In this document: piece by piece, positions 1 to 5,994 of the stretch
Layout: each line of letters begins with the position of its first letter
Numbering within the stretch: position 1 is the first letter of the stretch
Origin: CAZFHZ01 sp964519015
GTDB lineage: Bacteria > Blakebacterota > Blakebacteria > Blakebacterales > CAYUVJ01
NCBI GenBank assembly: GCA_964519015.1
Contig: CAZFHZ010000142.1
Location: 1-8,165, forward strand
DNA length: 8,165 bases
Direction of reading: 5' to 3'
Made by a program: the position numbers and the translations under genes
The notes under the pieces: model-generated
What the model saw: the letters and a program-made list of their open reading frames with translations, nothing else
What the model was told of the DNA's origin: nothing
The model's database searches: none

Positions 1-680
1 CCGCGCTGGGCGGCCTCGATGTCGAAATCGGCCGCGTGGAGCAACCGCAACAGCAGGTTCTCGACGTCTTCGCCGACGTAGCCCGCCTCGGTCAGGGTGG
101 TGGCGTCGGCGATGGTGAAGGGGACCTTGAGGATGCGGGCCAGGGTCTGGGCGAGCAGGGTCTTCCCCACCCCGGTGGGGCCGATCAGGAGGATGTTCGA
201 CTTCTCCAGCTCGACGTCGTCCTCCTTCAGCTCGAGGAGGCCCGCATGGTACTTGATCCGCTTGTAGTGGTTGTAGACCGCCACGGCCAGGGTCTTCTTG
301 GCCTGCTCCTGGCCGATGACGTACTGCTCGAGGATCGAGACGATCTCGCGCGGGGTGGGCAGGGTCTCCAGGTCGAACTCCGGCTCCCGCTGCTCCTCTT
401 CGCGCAGGATGTCGTTGCAGAGGGTGACGCACTCGTTGCAGATGTGGACGTCGGGGCCGGTGATCAGCTTCTGGACCTGCTCCGGGCCCCGCCCGCAGAA
501 GGAACAGCGCAGGGTCGCCCGCCCCGGCTCCGACCGGGTGCTCCCGGTGCCGGGGCCGCGCCGGCCCCCACTCCCCCCTCCGGGCCGCTTCCCGCCGCCG
601 TCGCCGCCGCTGCCGCCGCTGCCGCCGGTGCCGCCGCTCCCCTCACCGCCGGCGCCGCCGCCGTGGTGTTCGTCGCTCAT
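1..680 (-). CDS. clpX: ClpX, ATP-dependent unfoldase of the ClpXP protease (N-terminal part, runs off left edge)
   Basis: ClpX is a hexameric AAA+ unfoldase that recognises tagged substrates and threads them into ClpP in the cytoplasm. The 226 visible residues begin at an ATG 3 bases after the clpP stop; an AAGGA motif at 691-695 lies 10 bases upstream. Residues 1-56 are a Gly/Ser-rich tail. A zinc-binding domain follows, with Cys59, Cys62, Cys81 and Cys84 in the same CxxC-18-CxxC spacing as E. coli ClpX. The AAA+ domain starts near residue 108 with the IGQEQAKK segment (122-129), has a Walker A motif GPTGVGKT (167-174) and the pore-1 loop GYVG (200-203). The Walker B, sensor regions and ClpP-binding IGF loop lie beyond the window edge and cannot be checked. 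The N-terminal tail is about 44 residues longer than in E. coli. Family assignment is secure. Confidence 0.97.
   Translation of the reverse strand, partial: MSDEHHGGGAGGEGSGGTGGSGGSGGDGGGKRPGGGSGGRRGPGTGSTRSEPGRATLRCSFCGRGPEQVQKLITGPDVHICNECVTLCNDILREEEQREPEFDLETLPTPREIVSILEQYVIGQEQAKKTLAVAVYNHYKRIKYHAGLLELKEDDVELEKSNILLIGPTGVGKTLLAQTLARILKVPFTIADATTLTEAGYVGEDVENLLLRLLHAADFDIEAAQR
540..662 (-). other. Gly/Ser-rich low-complexity segment in the ClpX N-terminus
   Basis: Residues 7-47 of ClpX are dominated by Gly, with Ser, Thr and a few charged residues (patterns such as GGTGGSGGSGG). The DNA is a run of GGC/GGG codons. The segment lies before the zinc-binding domain and is expected to be disordered. 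It could be avoided only by starting translation downstream, but the chosen ATG directly follows clpP with a plausible ribosome binding site, and I see no better start between the tail and Cys59. Confidence 0.75.
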
Positions 681-683
681 CGG

Positions 684-1283
684 CTACTTGTCCTTCCGGC
701 CCGCCGTGGGATCGAAGACGCTGTCCACGATGCCGTAGGCCTTGGCCTCATCGGCGCTCATGAAGAAGTTGCGGTCGGTGTCCTTCACGACCTTCTCGCG
801 CGGCTGACCGGTGTGGACCACGATCATCTCGTTCAGCCGCTCCTTCAGTTTCATCATCTCGCGGGCATGGATCTCGATGTCGGAGACCTGCCCCTCCACC
901 CCGCCCCACGGCTGGTGAATCATGATCCGGGAGTTGGGCAGGCAGGAGCGCTTGCCGTTCTGGCCGGCCATGAGCAGGAGGGCCGCCATGCTGGCCGCCT
1001 GCCCCATGCAGGTGGTGGCCACGTCGGGGCGCACGTACTGTATGGTGTCGTAGATGCCCAGTCCGGCCGTCACACTGCCGCCGGGACTGTTGACATAGAG
1101 CTGGATGTCCTTCTCCGGGTCTTCGGCTTCCAGGAAGAGGAGCTGGGCGATGATCAGGTTGGCGATGTGGTCGTCGATCGCGGTGCCCAGGAAAATGATG
1201 CGGTCCTTGAGCAGGCGGGAGTAGATGTCATACGCCCGTTCGCCGCGCCCGGTGGTCTCGACCACCATGGGGATCAGAGCCAT
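684..1283 (-). CDS. clpP: ClpP, ATP-dependent Clp protease proteolytic subunit
   Basis: ClpP forms the tetradecameric serine-protease barrel that degrades proteins delivered by ClpX. The 199-residue protein has normal family length. The start ATG at 1283 is preceded by a strong GGAGAGGA ribosome binding site (1289-1296), and the N-terminus LIPMVVE is typical of ClpP without a long propeptide. The nucleophile Ser98 lies in GQAASMAA and His123 in IMIHQP. By alignment with E. coli and B. subtilis (DTDRD-NF-type motif), the third triad residue falls at position 172. Here the motif reads DTDRNFF, so it is Asn (codon AAC, 768-770) instead of Asp. The glycine-rich NSPGGSV segment (65-71) is intact. 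The gene lies 28 bases after tig and 3 bases before clpX, so the three are presumably co-transcribed. Identity is certain; the catalytic consequence of Asn172 is not. Confidence 0.98.
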   Translation of the reverse strand: MALIPMVVETTGRGERAYDIYSRLLKDRIIFLGTAIDDHIANLIIAQLLFLEAEDPEKDIQLYVNSPGGSVTAGLGIYDTIQYVRPDVATTCMGQAASMAALLLMAGQNGKRSCLPNSRIMIHQPWGGVEGQVSDIEIHAREMMKLKERLNEMIVVHTGQPREKVVKDTDRNFFMSADEAKAYGIVDSVFDPTAGRKDK

Positions 1284-1311
1284 GTCTGTCCTCTCCGGAT
1301 AAGGGTTGTGT

Positions 1312-2691
1312 TCAGCGTCCCGGTATGATGAGACGCGAACCGCCCGCCGGGCCTTCCCCGCCGGGCTCCCCGTCCTTCTCCTTGCCGCCGCCCATCATGT
1401 CGTCCGCGACCGCCGCCGACTCGGGCTCGAGCTGCCCCCGGCCCGGCTCCACGACCCGCTCCCGGACCTTGGCCTGGTCCAGGATCCGGTCGGCCACCTT
1501 CGCCTCCAGCAGATCGGCCCGGATCGAAGTGAGCCGGCCGCGGGCTGCGAAGGCCTTCCAGAGATCGTCCGCCTTGAGCTGGTTGCGCTCGGCGATGGCG
1601 TCCACCTGGACGCGCACCTCGTCGTCGCCGATGACGATGCCCTCCTGCTCGGCGATGCGGTTGAAGAGCATCTGCCACTGGATCTGGACCTGGGCCAGCC
1701 CCCGGTACTGCTGGCGGACCAGGTTCTCGTCCACCGGCTCCCCCTGCGCGCTTTTCTTGTGCTCCTCCACCACGCCGTCGAGGTAGCTGTTGGTGAGCGA
1801 CTCGGGGATCTCCAGCCGGCTCTTCTGGATGAGCTGGTCGATGACCTGGCCCATCATCTGCCGGCGCGATTCCCCCTCGACCTGCCTCTCCAGGTCCTCG
1901 CGGATCATGCGGCGTAGGTGGGCCAGGTCTTCGAACTCCCCCCCCAGCCCCCGGGCGTAATCATCGTCCAGGGCGGGGAGCCGCTTCTCTTTGACCTCGT
2001 TGACGCTCACCAGATAGACGTGCCGGTGGGCTCCTCCGTATGCCCGCCGGTCCTCCCCCTTGCTCAGCCCGACCAGCTGGCGCCCGATCGCCTCCGACTC
2101 GCCCTGGCCGGCCACGTAGAGGAGCCGGTTGGGGGAGCGCTTGCCGATCAGCGGGGTGCCCCCTTCATCGCATTCGTTCAGGTCGGCCACCAGGAAGTCG
2201 CCTAGGGCCGCCGGCCGCTCGACCGAGACCAGCTCCGCGGTGCGTTCCCGCAGCGCATCGAGCGCTTCCTCGACGTCCTGGTCGGTGATCCGCCGGACCG
2301 GCTTCTCCAGCTTGAGCCCCTTCCACCCCTTGACCTCGAAGTCGGGCATGACCTCGACGGTGGCCTTCACCCGCAGGGGTCCCTCATCACCGTACTGGAT
2401 ATCGAAGACACGCGGAGGAGTGAGCGGCTCGATCTTGTGCTCCTCGAGCACCTCGGTGATGACCTCGGGCAGGACGGCCTCGACCGCGTCGGAGCGGATG
2501 TCACTGCGGAAGCGCTGCAGGACCAGGTGTTCGGGGGCCTTCCCCGGCCGGAATCCGTCCAGCTTGGCCTTTTTCCGGTATAGCCCGAGGAAACGCTTCT
2601 CCTCGCTCTCGACCCGGGTGCGGGGGATCTCCAGTTCCAGGGCCCGCTGCCAGGTGGAGTTCTCCTTGATGCTGACCTTGACGTCCTTGAT
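1312..2691 (-). CDS. tig: Trigger factor, ribosome-associated chaperone (start codon non-canonical)
   Basis: Trigger factor binds the ribosome exit tunnel and shields nascent chains. The reading frame shows the ribosome-binding signature GFRPGKAP (residues 46-53 counted from the ATC at 2691), compared with GFRKGKVP at 43-50 in E. coli. A PPIase-like region spans about 165-239, followed by a helical C-terminal chaperone domain and a Gly/Glu-rich disordered tail of about 45 residues. Counted this way the protein is about 459 residues, close to family length. No ATG, GTG or TTG occurs in frame between the upstream tRNA and residue 81 (GTG at 2451), and that GTG is far too late because it would delete the ribosome-binding domain. 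An AGGAG motif at 2699-2703 sits 7 bases before ATC 2691, so I set the start there. The PPIase region is roughly ten residues shorter than in E. coli and lacks the FPxxY segment. Family identity is secure; the start is tentative. Confidence 0.9.
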   Translation of the reverse strand: MKDVKVSIKENSTWQRALELEIPRTRVESEEKRFLGLYRKKAKLDGFRPGKAPEHLVLQRFRSDIRSDAVEAVLPEVITEVLEEHKIEPLTPPRVFDIQYGDEGPLRVKATVEVMPDFEVKGWKGLKLEKPVRRITDQDVEEALDALRERTAELVSVERPAALGDFLVADLNECDEGGTPLIGKRSPNRLLYVAGQGESEAIGRQLVGLSKGEDRRAYGGAHRHVYLVSVNEVKEKRLPALDDDYARGLGGEFEDLAHLRRMIREDLERQVEGESRRQMMGQVIDQLIQKSRLEIPESLTNSYLDGVVEEHKKSAQGEPVDENLVRQQYRGLAQVQIQWQMLFNRIAEQEGIVIGDDEVRVQVDAIAERNQLKADDLWKAFAARGRLTSIRADLLEAKVADRILDQAKVRERVVEPGRGQLEPESAAVADDMMGGGKEKDGEPGGEGPAGGSRLIIPGR

Positions 2692-2698
2692 AGCACGG

Positions 2699-2703
2699 CT
2701 CCT
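2699..2703 (-). promoter_or_regulatory. Ribosome binding site AGGAG ahead of tig
   Basis: Read on the minus strand, AGGAG ends 7 bases before the in-frame ATC at 2691-2689, an ideal spacing. It is the only good Shine-Dalgarno match between the tRNA 3' end and the start of recognisable trigger-factor sequence, and it is the main reason for placing the start at ATC. The nearby GTG at 2696-2694 is only 2 bases from AGGAG and is in the wrong frame. Confidence 0.6.
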
Positions 2704-2716
2704 GACGGATGGTTCG

Positions 2717-2801
2717 TGGTGCGAGAGGGGGGAGTCGAACCCCCACGGGATGTCCCACAGGATCCTAAATCCTGCGCGTCTGCCAGTTCCGCCACTCTCG
2801 C
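2717..2801 (-). tRNA. tRNA-Leu, anticodon UAG
   Basis: This is an 85-base class II tRNA with the CCA tail encoded (2717-2719). The acceptor stem GCGAGAG pairs perfectly with CTCTCGC, followed by discriminator A at 2720. The anticodon stem CAGGA/TCCTG encloses the loop TTTAGGA, which places the anticodon TAG at 2765-2767 (reads CUA, and other CUN codons by wobble). A long variable arm with a GGGA-CAT-CCC hairpin marks it as a leucine-type tRNA. The T arm is GGGGG-TTCGACT-CCCCC. It is preceded by a sigma70-like promoter, and its 3' end is only about 25 bases upstream of the tig start, so the transcript probably continues into tig-clpP-clpX and the tRNA is cut out by processing. Confidence 0.97.
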
Positions 2802-2836
2802 GGGGAAAGCCGTTGTGGTTGCGGGACTCTGCGCAG

Positions 2837-2850
2837 AATATGCAATATGC
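2837..2850. repeat. Tandem 7-base repeat AATATGC x2 over the tRNA promoter -10 region
   Basis: Two adjacent copies of AATATGC occupy 2837-2843 and 2844-2850 on the plus strand. On the minus strand each gives a CATATT -10-like hexamer, but only the copy at 2844-2849 has a 17-base spacing to the -35 box. A 10-base perfect palindrome, TCTGCGCAGA, overlaps the left copy at 2828-2837, near the predicted transcription start. The significance is unknown. Confidence 0.6.
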
Positions 2851-2872
2851 GGGCGCACTCCTGGGGTGTCAA
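2844..2872 (-). promoter_or_regulatory. Sigma70-type promoter for tRNA-Leu-tig-clpP-clpX
   Basis: The minus strand carries a perfect -35 hexamer TTGACA (2867-2872), a 17-base spacer, and a -10 hexamer CATATT (2844-2849, four of six consensus matches). Transcription would start near 2837, leaving a leader of about 36 bases before the tRNA 5' end at 2801. The AT-rich -10 stands out in an otherwise very GC-rich 122-base intergenic region (2802-2923). No heat-shock CIRCE element or other recognisable operator is present, although clp genes are often stress-regulated. Confidence 0.7.
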
Positions 2873-2923
2873 TCGAGGCTCCCCCGCCGCAATCCGGGGA
2901 TTACCGCAGCAGGGACCGACCGC

Positions 2924-4129
2924 ATGCTCAAGACCGACCTGGCCGTGGTGGGCGGGGGGATCGTGGGATTGGCCGTCGCCTGGCAGTACACCCGGCGCCA
3001 CCCCGGCCGCTCGGTGGTCGTGCTGGAGAAGGAGCCGGGCGTGGGCCGCCACCAGAGCGGCCGCAACTCCGGGGTGCTCCACGCCGGTATCTACTACGCC
3101 CCCGGTTCCCTCAAGGCGCTCACCTGCCGGGAGGGGAAGCGGGCCATGGAGGCCTTCTGCGAGGCCGAGGGGATCCTCTGGCGGCGCTGCGGCAAGGTCG
3201 TAGTGGCCGTAGATGAGTCCGAGCTGGGCGCCCTGCAGGCCCTCTACGAGCGGGGGGTGGCCAACGGAGTAGCCTGCACGCTCATCGAACCGGAGCGGCT
3301 GCGCGAACTGGAGCCGCACGCGGCGGGAGTGCGGGCGATCCATGTGCCTGAGACCGGCATCGTCGACTTCACCGTCGTGTGCGAGCGGCTGGCCCAGCGG
3401 ATCGCCGAGGCGGGCGGGCTGGTCCTGACCCGGGCCCGGGTGCGCGGGCTGTACCCCGGCCCCGAAGGGGTCGTGCTGCAGACCACCCACGACGAGCACA
3501 CCGAGGTGATCGCCGCCCGGGTGGTCAACTGCGCCGGGCTCTACTCCGACCGCATCACCCGCCTGAGCGGGAATCGCCCGGAAGCGAAGATCATCCCCTT
3601 CCGCGGGGAGTACTACGCCCTGCGCCCCGAAGCCCACCACCTGGTGAAAGCCCTGATCTACCCGGTCCCCGATCTGAGCTTCCCCTTCCTGGGGGTGCAT
3701 TTCACCCGGATGATCGACGGCGAGGTAGAGTGCGGACCCAACGCCGTGCTCGCCTTCGCCCGCGAAGGCTACCGGAAGGGAGACATCCGACCCCTCGAAC
3801 TGCTGGAAGCGCTGACCTACTCCGGGTTCCTGCGGCTGATCCCCCGCTACGGCCGGCTCGGCCTGGGGGAAATCTGGCGGTCGCTCTCCAAGCCCGCCTT
3901 CGTCAAGGCGCTGCGGCGGCTGGTGCCCGAAATGCAGGCCGAACAGCTGGTCCCAGCCCCGGCCGGGGTGCGGGCCCAGGCGGTCCGCCCCGACGGCTCG
4001 ATGGTGGATGATTTTCTCATCCAGGAGGGGGAGCGGGTGATCAACGTGGGGAACGCCCCCTCACCGGCGGCGACCGCCGCGCTGGTCATCGGGCTGCGGA
4101 TCGTGGAGCGGCTGGCCGGGCAGGGCTAG
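2924..4129 (+). CDS. lhgO: L-2-hydroxyglutarate oxidase (FAD-dependent, DAO/LhgO family)
   Basis: Enzymes of this family oxidise L-2-hydroxyglutarate to 2-oxoglutarate using FAD, passing electrons to oxygen or to the respiratory quinone pool. The 401-residue product has a dinucleotide-binding motif GGGIVG (10-15) with Glu35 at the end of the second strand, and the family segment HQSGRNSGVLHAGIYY (43-58). Near the C-terminus, GVRAQAV...GSMVDDF and the NAPSPAATAAL flavin-contact motif match LhgO closely. The ATG at 2924 is preceded by AGGGA (2911-2915) at 8 bases, and the Rossmann fold starts immediately, so longer in-frame extensions are rejected. The gene is transcribed divergently from tRNA-Leu-tig and converges on the phosphatase gene. 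No membrane segment is evident, so the protein is cytoplasmic or peripheral. A related FAD-dependent 2-hydroxyacid or amino-acid oxidase is the alternative, but the motifs favour LhgO. Confidence 0.92.
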   Translation: MLKTDLAVVGGGIVGLAVAWQYTRRHPGRSVVVLEKEPGVGRHQSGRNSGVLHAGIYYAPGSLKALTCREGKRAMEAFCEAEGILWRRCGKVVVAVDESELGALQALYERGVANGVACTLIEPERLRELEPHAAGVRAIHVPETGIVDFTVVCERLAQRIAEAGGLVLTRARVRGLYPGPEGVVLQTTHDEHTEVIAARVVNCAGLYSDRITRLSGNRPEAKIIPFRGEYYALRPEAHHLVKALIYPVPDLSFPFLGVHFTRMIDGEVECGPNAVLAFAREGYRKGDIRPLELLEALTYSGFLRLIPRYGRLGLGEIWRSLSKPAFVKALRRLVPEMQAEQLVPAPAGVRAQAVRPDGSMVDDFLIQEGERVINVGNAPSPAATAALVIGLRIVERLAGQG

Positions 4130-4144
4130 CGCCCCGAGTCGGCC

Positions 4145-5521
4145 TCAGTGGTGGCGCCGCATAGCCACCATGGTCACATCGTCTTCCTGCGGGGCCTCAC
4201 CGGCGAAGGCGCGGATCTCGACCTGAACCTCGTGAACGATGTTGTTCAGGTCCAGACCGGCACACGATTTCAGGCAGGCTTCGAGCCGCTGCTCCTCCAG
4301 CATGTCCCCCGCCTCGTTCATCGCCTCGGTCACCCCGTCGGTGAAGAGGAAGACGAAGTCCCCGGGATTCATGATGACCGAGCCGGTCTCGTAAGGGACC
4401 CCCGGCATCATGCCGACCGGGATGCCTCCTTCCTTCATCGTCTCGATGGCCGGCTCCCCGGTGCCCGGATCCGGACAGCGCACCAGGTAGGGGGGCGGGT
4501 GTCCGGCATTGGTGAAGGTGAAGGTACCCGTCTTCGGCTCCAGCACGCCCACGAAGAGGGTGGCGTACTGCAGCACGTCGGTTGAGCGGTGGATGAAGTC
4601 GTTGACCCGGGCGATGACCGTCCCCAGGTCCACCTCGTACTGGGCGTGGCTGCGCATCGAGGCGTAGAGGTTGGCCATGAGCAGGGCGGCCGGCACGCCA
4701 TGCCCGACCACGTCCCCGATCACGATCATCCAGCGCCCCCCTTCGAGCTGGATGAAGTCGTAGTTGTCCCCCCCGACCGCCTCGCAGGGGGTGTTCAACC
4801 CGATCAGTTCATACCCTTCGACCCAGGGGGATTCCACCGGCAACAGCCGCTGCTGGATGCCGCGGGCGACCTCCAGTTCCTGTTCCATGGCCTGCTTGGC
4901 CAGTGACTCCTGGAGCAGGAAGGCGTTCTCGATGGCGATGGCCGCGTGGGCGCTCAGGGCGTTCAGGAAGTCCACGTCCCCCTGGTCGAACGGCCCGGTC
5001 GCCTTGTTGAGGAGCTGGAAGACCCCGATGATCTCCCCGTTCTTGTTGCGCATCGGGGTGGTCAGCACCGAGCGGGTCCGGTAGCCGGTGGCCTTGTCCG
5101 TATCGGGATTGAAGCGGGGGTCCTGGTAGGCGTCCTCGATCAGGATGTCCTCCCCCGTCTGGGCCACGTAGCCCGAGAGCCCGTGCCCGACCGGCAGGCG
5201 GATCTCGGTCAGCTCGTCCCCCTGCATGACCTTCGACCAGATCTCATTGCGTTCCCGGTCGACCAGGAAAAGGGTCCCCCGGTCCGCCTTCACGTTGACG
5301 GTAGCGGTCTTGAGGATGCGGGGGAGCATGGCGTCCAAATCGAGCGAGGAGTTGATGGTCTGGGAAGCCTCGATCAGGGAGGAGAGGCGGATGATCTCCT
5401 CGTGCGCCCGGCCCAGGTCGTCGATCCCGGCGGTGGGATCGCGCAGGGGAGCGGCCGCGGGCTTCGCCGCGGAGGACTTCTTCTTACGCCTGGAGGCGGG
5501 CTTCTTCCCGGCAGGGGACAT
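4145..5521 (-). CDS. GAF-domain SpoIIE/RsbU-type PP2C serine/threonine phosphatase
   Basis: The protein is 458 residues and is predicted to dephosphorylate a Ser/Thr-phosphorylated partner, classically an anti-sigma factor antagonist. After a Lys/Ala-rich N-terminal tail (1-27) and a short helix (about 35-50), a GAF domain spans about 50-200, with the typical VGHGLSGYVAQTGE segment at 111-124. A linker helix leads to a PPM phosphatase domain (about 225-458). Metal-ligand motifs are all present: GGDNYDF (250-256, Asp252), IGDVVGHG (268-275, Asp270), FTDGVTEA (393-400, Asp395) and EDDVTM (446-451). The catalytic site therefore looks intact. No membrane segment is visible, so it is probably a cytoplasmic sensor of a small ligand or redox state through GAF. 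The start at 5521 lies 11 bases after tsaE with GAGG 9 bases upstream; an in-frame extension into tsaE is rejected. No STAS-domain or anti-sigma partner lies in the window, so its target is unknown. Confidence 0.93.
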   Translation of the reverse strand: MSPAGKKPASRRKKKSSAAKPAAAPLRDPTAGIDDLGRAHEEIIRLSSLIEASQTINSSLDLDAMLPRILKTATVNVKADRGTLFLVDRERNEIWSKVMQGDELTEIRLPVGHGLSGYVAQTGEDILIEDAYQDPRFNPDTDKATGYRTRSVLTTPMRNKNGEIIGVFQLLNKATGPFDQGDVDFLNALSAHAAIAIENAFLLQESLAKQAMEQELEVARGIQQRLLPVESPWVEGYELIGLNTPCEAVGGDNYDFIQLEGGRWMIVIGDVVGHGVPAALLMANLYASMRSHAQYEVDLGTVIARVNDFIHRSTDVLQYATLFVGVLEPKTGTFTFTNAGHPPPYLVRCPDPGTGEPAIETMKEGGIPVGMMPGVPYETGSVIMNPGDFVFLFTDGVTEAMNEAGDMLEEQRLEACLKSCAGLDLNNIVHEVQVEIRAFAGEAPQEDDVTMVAMRRHH

Positions 5522-5532
5522 GGCGGGCGGCC

Positions 5533-5994
5533 TCAGCTCCCGGAAGAGGCCCGCGGAGGGGCCTCGGTGATCGTCAGGGTCCGGCTGCGGCCTTCGTCCG
5601 CATAGGCCAGCTCGACGGTGATGGTATGCGGCGGCAGGGCTTCCGCCGCATGGTCGGCCCACTCTATCAGCGTCACGCCGCCGGTGTCCAGCCACTCGTC
5701 GAGGGCCAGCCGGTGGAACTCGGAGGCGTCGGCCACCCGGTAGAGGTCGAGGTGGTGGAGGGTCAGGCGCCCGTGGTGGATCTGGTGGCGGATGAAGGTG
5801 GGGGAGGTGACCGTGTCGGGGTCCACCCCCAGCGCCTCGGCCACCCCTTTCACGAAGGTGGTCTTGCCCGCCCCGAGCGGGCCGACCAGGGCGATGACCG
5901 AGCCCGGAACGAGTCCGGCCGCCAGTTCACGCGCCGCCTGCCGGGTCGCTGCCACATCGGGCAGCGGCACCGTGTGTTTCTTCCGCCGGCTCAT
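5533..5994 (-). CDS. tsaE: TsaE, tRNA t6A37 biosynthesis ATPase subunit
   Basis: TsaE is the small P-loop ATPase that works with TsaB, TsaC and TsaD to make N6-threonylcarbamoyladenosine at position 37 of tRNAs reading ANN codons. The 153-residue protein is of normal size. It has a Walker A motif GPLGAGKT (38-45), the family motif TSPTF (63-67), HLDLYR (81-86) and IEWAD (110-114), all hallmark TsaE segments. The ATG at 5994 overlaps the TGA of the upstream PorX-like gene in ATGA, which indicates translational coupling. In many bacteria tsaE neighbours tsaB or cell-wall genes; here it lies between porX and the phosphatase gene, with mltG further upstream. The downstream tail beyond about residue 145 is poorly conserved. 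Identity is secure. Confidence 0.96.
   Translation of the reverse strand: MSRRKKHTVPLPDVAATRQAARELAAGLVPGSVIALVGPLGAGKTTFVKGVAEALGVDPDTVTSPTFIRHQIHHGRLTLHHLDLYRVADASEFHRLALDEWLDTGGVTLIEWADHAAEALPPHTITVELAYADEGRSRTLTITEAPPRASSGS

Noticed and set aside
540..665. Gly-codon-rich GC tract considered as a possible repeat array
   Set aside because: It has no regular period beyond the codon triplet and lies in frame as the ClpX N-terminal tail, so it is coding low complexity.
36..1328. 430-codon plus-strand open frame opposite clpX and clpP
   Set aside because: It is antisense to two securely identified genes, its translation is low-complexity and has no recognisable motif, and long antisense frames are expected at this GC content.
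2813..2841. Possible plus-strand promoter for lhgO (TTGTGG, 17 bases, GAATAT)
   Set aside because: The -10 matches only three of six consensus bases and the -35 is incomplete; too weak to annotate, although lhgO must have a promoter in or near this region.
2367..2858. 163-codon minus-strand frame overlapping tig and the tRNA, with a GTG at 2696
   Set aside because: It is out of frame with trigger factor, passes through the tRNA, and its translation has no family resemblance.
2129..2923. In-frame upstream extension of lhgO running across the tRNA and tig
   Set aside because: It crosses the tRNA gene and tig in antisense, and the FAD-binding fold begins right after the ATG at 2924, which has its own ribosome binding site.
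5522..5695. 58-codon N-terminal extension of the phosphatase into tsaE
   Set aside because: It lies inside the confident tsaE coding region in another frame; the ATG at 5521 directly follows tsaE with a plausible ribosome binding site.
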